64,000 nucleotides of DNA from Anniella stebbinsi. Taxonomy: Eukaryota; Chordata; Lepidosauria; Squamata; Anniellidae. The translations under genes were made by a program, and so were the position numbers. Each line of letters begins with the position of its first letter. Positions within the stretch are counted from its first letter, which is position 1. Positions 61,457-64,000 of this stretch are shown one piece after another. The stretch spans positions 119,190,533 to 119,254,532 of the forward strand of contig JARDYH010000001.1 of NCBI GenBank assembly GCA_029215795.1, given 5' to 3'. Below the pieces are notes generated by a model that ran no database searches, was not told where the DNA came from, and saw nothing but the letters and a program-made list of their open reading frames with translations.

Positions 61457-63049
61457 TTTGCCCAAGCTTTGTAGAATGTAATCAGGCTGATATCAGTTGG
61501 AGATTTCAAATGATTTCTTAAAAACATTTATTGACCAAACGATCGATACTGATTTTATTGCTCTGATTCTGTTTTTACAAAAGTCTTCTGCAACATCTTC
61601 TATTGTTTTAGCTTTGCTTAATATTGTAGTTTTTATTTCTTTTATTTGTTTATTTGACACATTTGATAAATCAAATAAATATTTTTCATCATATAAAGAT
61701 TTTCAGTCAATCAATCCTTCCAAAACTTTCACAGAAACCATCTTGGATTCCACTGTCCTTACTGAATTGGGATAGCTAGGTTCCATTGATCGTTATCCAG
61801 ATCTCTTGGAATACCTTTGATGAGTAGATCTATCAGCCAATCAATACTGGAAGTAGGATATAAGCTGCAGTTGTACTTAAATCTGTCCAAATTTTGAGTC
61901 GGAAGATTACCAATATGGATCATTGGATCCATACTTCAAAATTGCAGGCATATTGGTGAAGATATCCATCAACCATTTTTTTTTGCTCGATTCAGTCCAT
62001 GTCTATATTGCTTTTTCACTCAATTCTAGGGATGTACAAGAATTTCAGTTCAGTTCACAAATCATCCAAACTTGGCCCCATTTGCAACACCAAACAAGAA
62101 CAGGAATGGGAGTTCATCTTCCTAAAATATGTTCTCATATTCCTGAACTTTCTTTTGCATCAAAGAAATGAATTATTTTTTAATATACACACATACTGCA
62201 CTTTGAAATGCAAATTTCCCCAAAAATTCACATTTTCACACATTAGTCAGTGGGGACAAAGTGCACATTTTTTTAAAAAGTTCACATACAGCTGTGCACC
62301 TTTCCCATTCAAAATGATCACTTTTCCTATTTGAATATGTTGCAAACAATCCCTGGTTCTTTCTCCCATCCCATCTCGATTGAACCCATAAAGTAACCCA
62401 CACCAACACAGATTAAGAAAGGATAAACAATAAAGCACAATAAATAAAACAGAAAATCAGGGAAATTCACTAAAACCAGTAGAGAAAGCAGCATTCAACA
62501 GGGTAATTTCTACCATCCCCAAAGCCTATCAGAGTAAGAATGGCTTGGTTTCTTTACTATAACACCTCTAACGAGTTGGGTGTGGGCTTCATAGGGTATC
62601 ACCCCATTTGCTATTGAAGCAAGATTGAATTTAACATCAACACAGCAATCAAGCAGCTAAGGTAAGTATTGGAAAAAATATCTCTTATGTACATGATCAG
62701 ATATCAATCTTCCAGCATCATGGGAGCAGGCCAAATGTCTTCATTCTACTGCCAGTTTATCTTATGCAGAAAATTACAACGGAACACAGCAGCCTGCTTC
62801 AAGTGAAGATTTATTTGAGTTTTCTGGATCAGTTAGCTCTAACCAAGAACCATCAGCATTCAGTGGAAATTTAGCTCAAGAGTCATCCACTGGGATATCT
62901 TTTAATTTGATCATTAATCCTAATTGCACAAGTCAGTGGCTTCCAGGCTAAAATAAATAAGAGAAAAGAAAAGGGTAGCAGCCTTCTTTTCTGCATTGGC
63001 ATCTGTACCTCAATATTGAAACAGCAAATTAAGTCATTAAGAGATGACA
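61457..63049. other. AT-rich spacer
   Basis: No gene. A possible old hAT-like repeat starts 'tagggatgtacaagaattt' at about 62027 and continues to about 62350, without a clear partner end. Confidence 0.5.
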
Positions 63050-63146
63050 GTTTTAATAATGTGTGTCATGTTTTAATCAGTTTTATGTATTTTATTATAT
63101 TGTTGTTCCCCGCCTCGATCCAAACAGAGAGGTGGGTAAGAAATAA

Positions 63147-63188
<42 letters not shown>

Positions 63189-63190
63189 AA
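63050..63190 (+). mobile_element. LINE-2-type 3' tail, plus strand
   Basis: 'gttccccgcctcgatccaaa' and 'gaggtgggtaagaaataaat' followed by (TTA)n (63148-63187); reverse-complement match of 57497-57575. Confidence 0.7.
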
Positions 63191-64000
63191 AGAAAAAAAA
63201 GGAAAGCACTGTTCCATGAACTCATATAAAATGTCAACACGGGATGAAAAATATTCATTTTGTTTGATGTCTTTCAGCTTCTGACTACTTCCAAATGGAT
63301 GTGCTAATGGTTCAATGATAAAGATTGCATCATTACTTAATGAGTATGGCCCTTATCTATGGTGGGGCTTGGAAGGGCAGCTTGGAAAAGGGGAGGGGCT
63401 TGAAAAAGGGGGAGAGGCTTGGGAAGATAATCTCCACAGGCCAGATGAGCAACCTCTGTGGGCTACATTCATTCCCCGGGCCGGAGTTTCCCACTCCCTT
63501 GAGGTAAAAGAGTCATGAGATGGGAGTCACATACATTTACAGCATCCAGTGTCACCCACTCCACACTGTTATTTAATAAATCGATTTGCAGCTCTGATGG
63601 GGAGCACAGGACAAGGGTCTTTTCCACACTGTCTTTCATCAGTGCACTATGCAGTACTTTCCCCTCAATATATTGATCAGCATTCTGTTAGAATATGAAT
63701 CTTAGAGTGAAGGGATGCAAAATGAGCAAGTCAGTTCTCCAGACCCAAAGCAGGCCATTCAAGAGCTATGAGAAACTAGATCATTAGGCTTGCAACACTT
63801 TTCTTGGCCCAGCAATCCAAATCTTTCATATCTCCCAGTGCCATGTTTAACCAATACCTCCAAATCAGACTATTAACATTTAGCTAGCAGACATTTTGCA
63901 GAACTTTCACCAATATGTGGTATCAAAGGGCAGAATCCAATGGGGCTGTTCTGCCCCCCCCCAATTCTTTTCTGACCCTCTGATCCCCTTCTGCAAGTGG
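63191..64000. other. Spacer without recognised features
   Basis: Short GGAGGGGCTTG-type direct repeats at 63360-63425; otherwise nothing identified. Confidence 0.45.

Overview
The window looks like non-coding DNA of a squamate reptile (a lizard is the best guess). I found no host protein-coding gene and no RNA gene. Nearly all real coding sequence belongs to transposable elements. The reptile call rests on the repeats: Ngaro-type tyrosine-recombinase retrotransposons, L2/CR1-like LINEs whose 3' ends read 'accgcccagagagctt..ctatggggcggtata..aataaataaata', many palindromic hAT-like MITEs, and several short interspersed families I associate with lizard and snake genomes. Species cannot be read from the sequence.

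Layout. 1-2676: a fold-back MITE, then AT-rich DNA. 2677-9560: Ngaro-1 on the minus strand, a complete-looking element (gag, RT-RNase H, tyrosine recombinase, SGNH hydrolase) with A1-ORFs-B1-A2-B2 split direct repeats. 9561-18216: AT-rich spacer with an LTR-like block, short repeats and a palindromic hAT MITE with perfect 8-bp target duplication. 18217-18682: a MITE. 18713-25963: Ngaro-2, a divergent element of the same type and orientation, whose RT catalytic core has been deleted and whose leader carries two tandem 5S-rRNA-like segments and a tRNA-like box B. 25964-36295: AT-rich DNA with a second palindromic hAT MITE (26360-27138), a partial 5' end of a related hAT (from 31375), LINE tails and microsatellites. 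36296-38747 plus 52575-52858: one L2/CR1-like LINE, split by a 13.8-kb hAT element (38748-52574) flanked by a perfect 8-bp duplication. 52859-64000: AT-rich DNA, a minus-strand LINE (57497-60710) and several LINE tails.

The most unusual object is the 13.8-kb hAT. It has 1.27-kb and 2.29-kb inverted termini built from GATCC-rich subterminal repeats and 147-bp tandem repeats (3 copies left, 10 right). It carries an uninterrupted 844-codon BED-finger hAT transposase in which the second catalytic aspartate position reads Asn. Behind the transposase lies about 7 kb of nested tandem repeats: an 11-copy array of about 150 bp, a 30-bp array, eight exon-like cassettes each with canonical splice acceptor and donor, and a terminal exon-like block of five 165-bp repeats that encodes an open Cys-rich 55-residue repeat and ends on AATAAA.

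How the parts relate. In each Ngaro, gag, pol, YR and SGNH are consecutive or overlapping frames expressed from one RNA; the split repeats template a circular DNA that YR inserts. Both Ngaro copies keep a two-stem hairpin between A2 and B2 with a compensatory base-pair change. In the hAT, the transposase would act on the GATCC-rich termini. The downstream cassettes have no known role.
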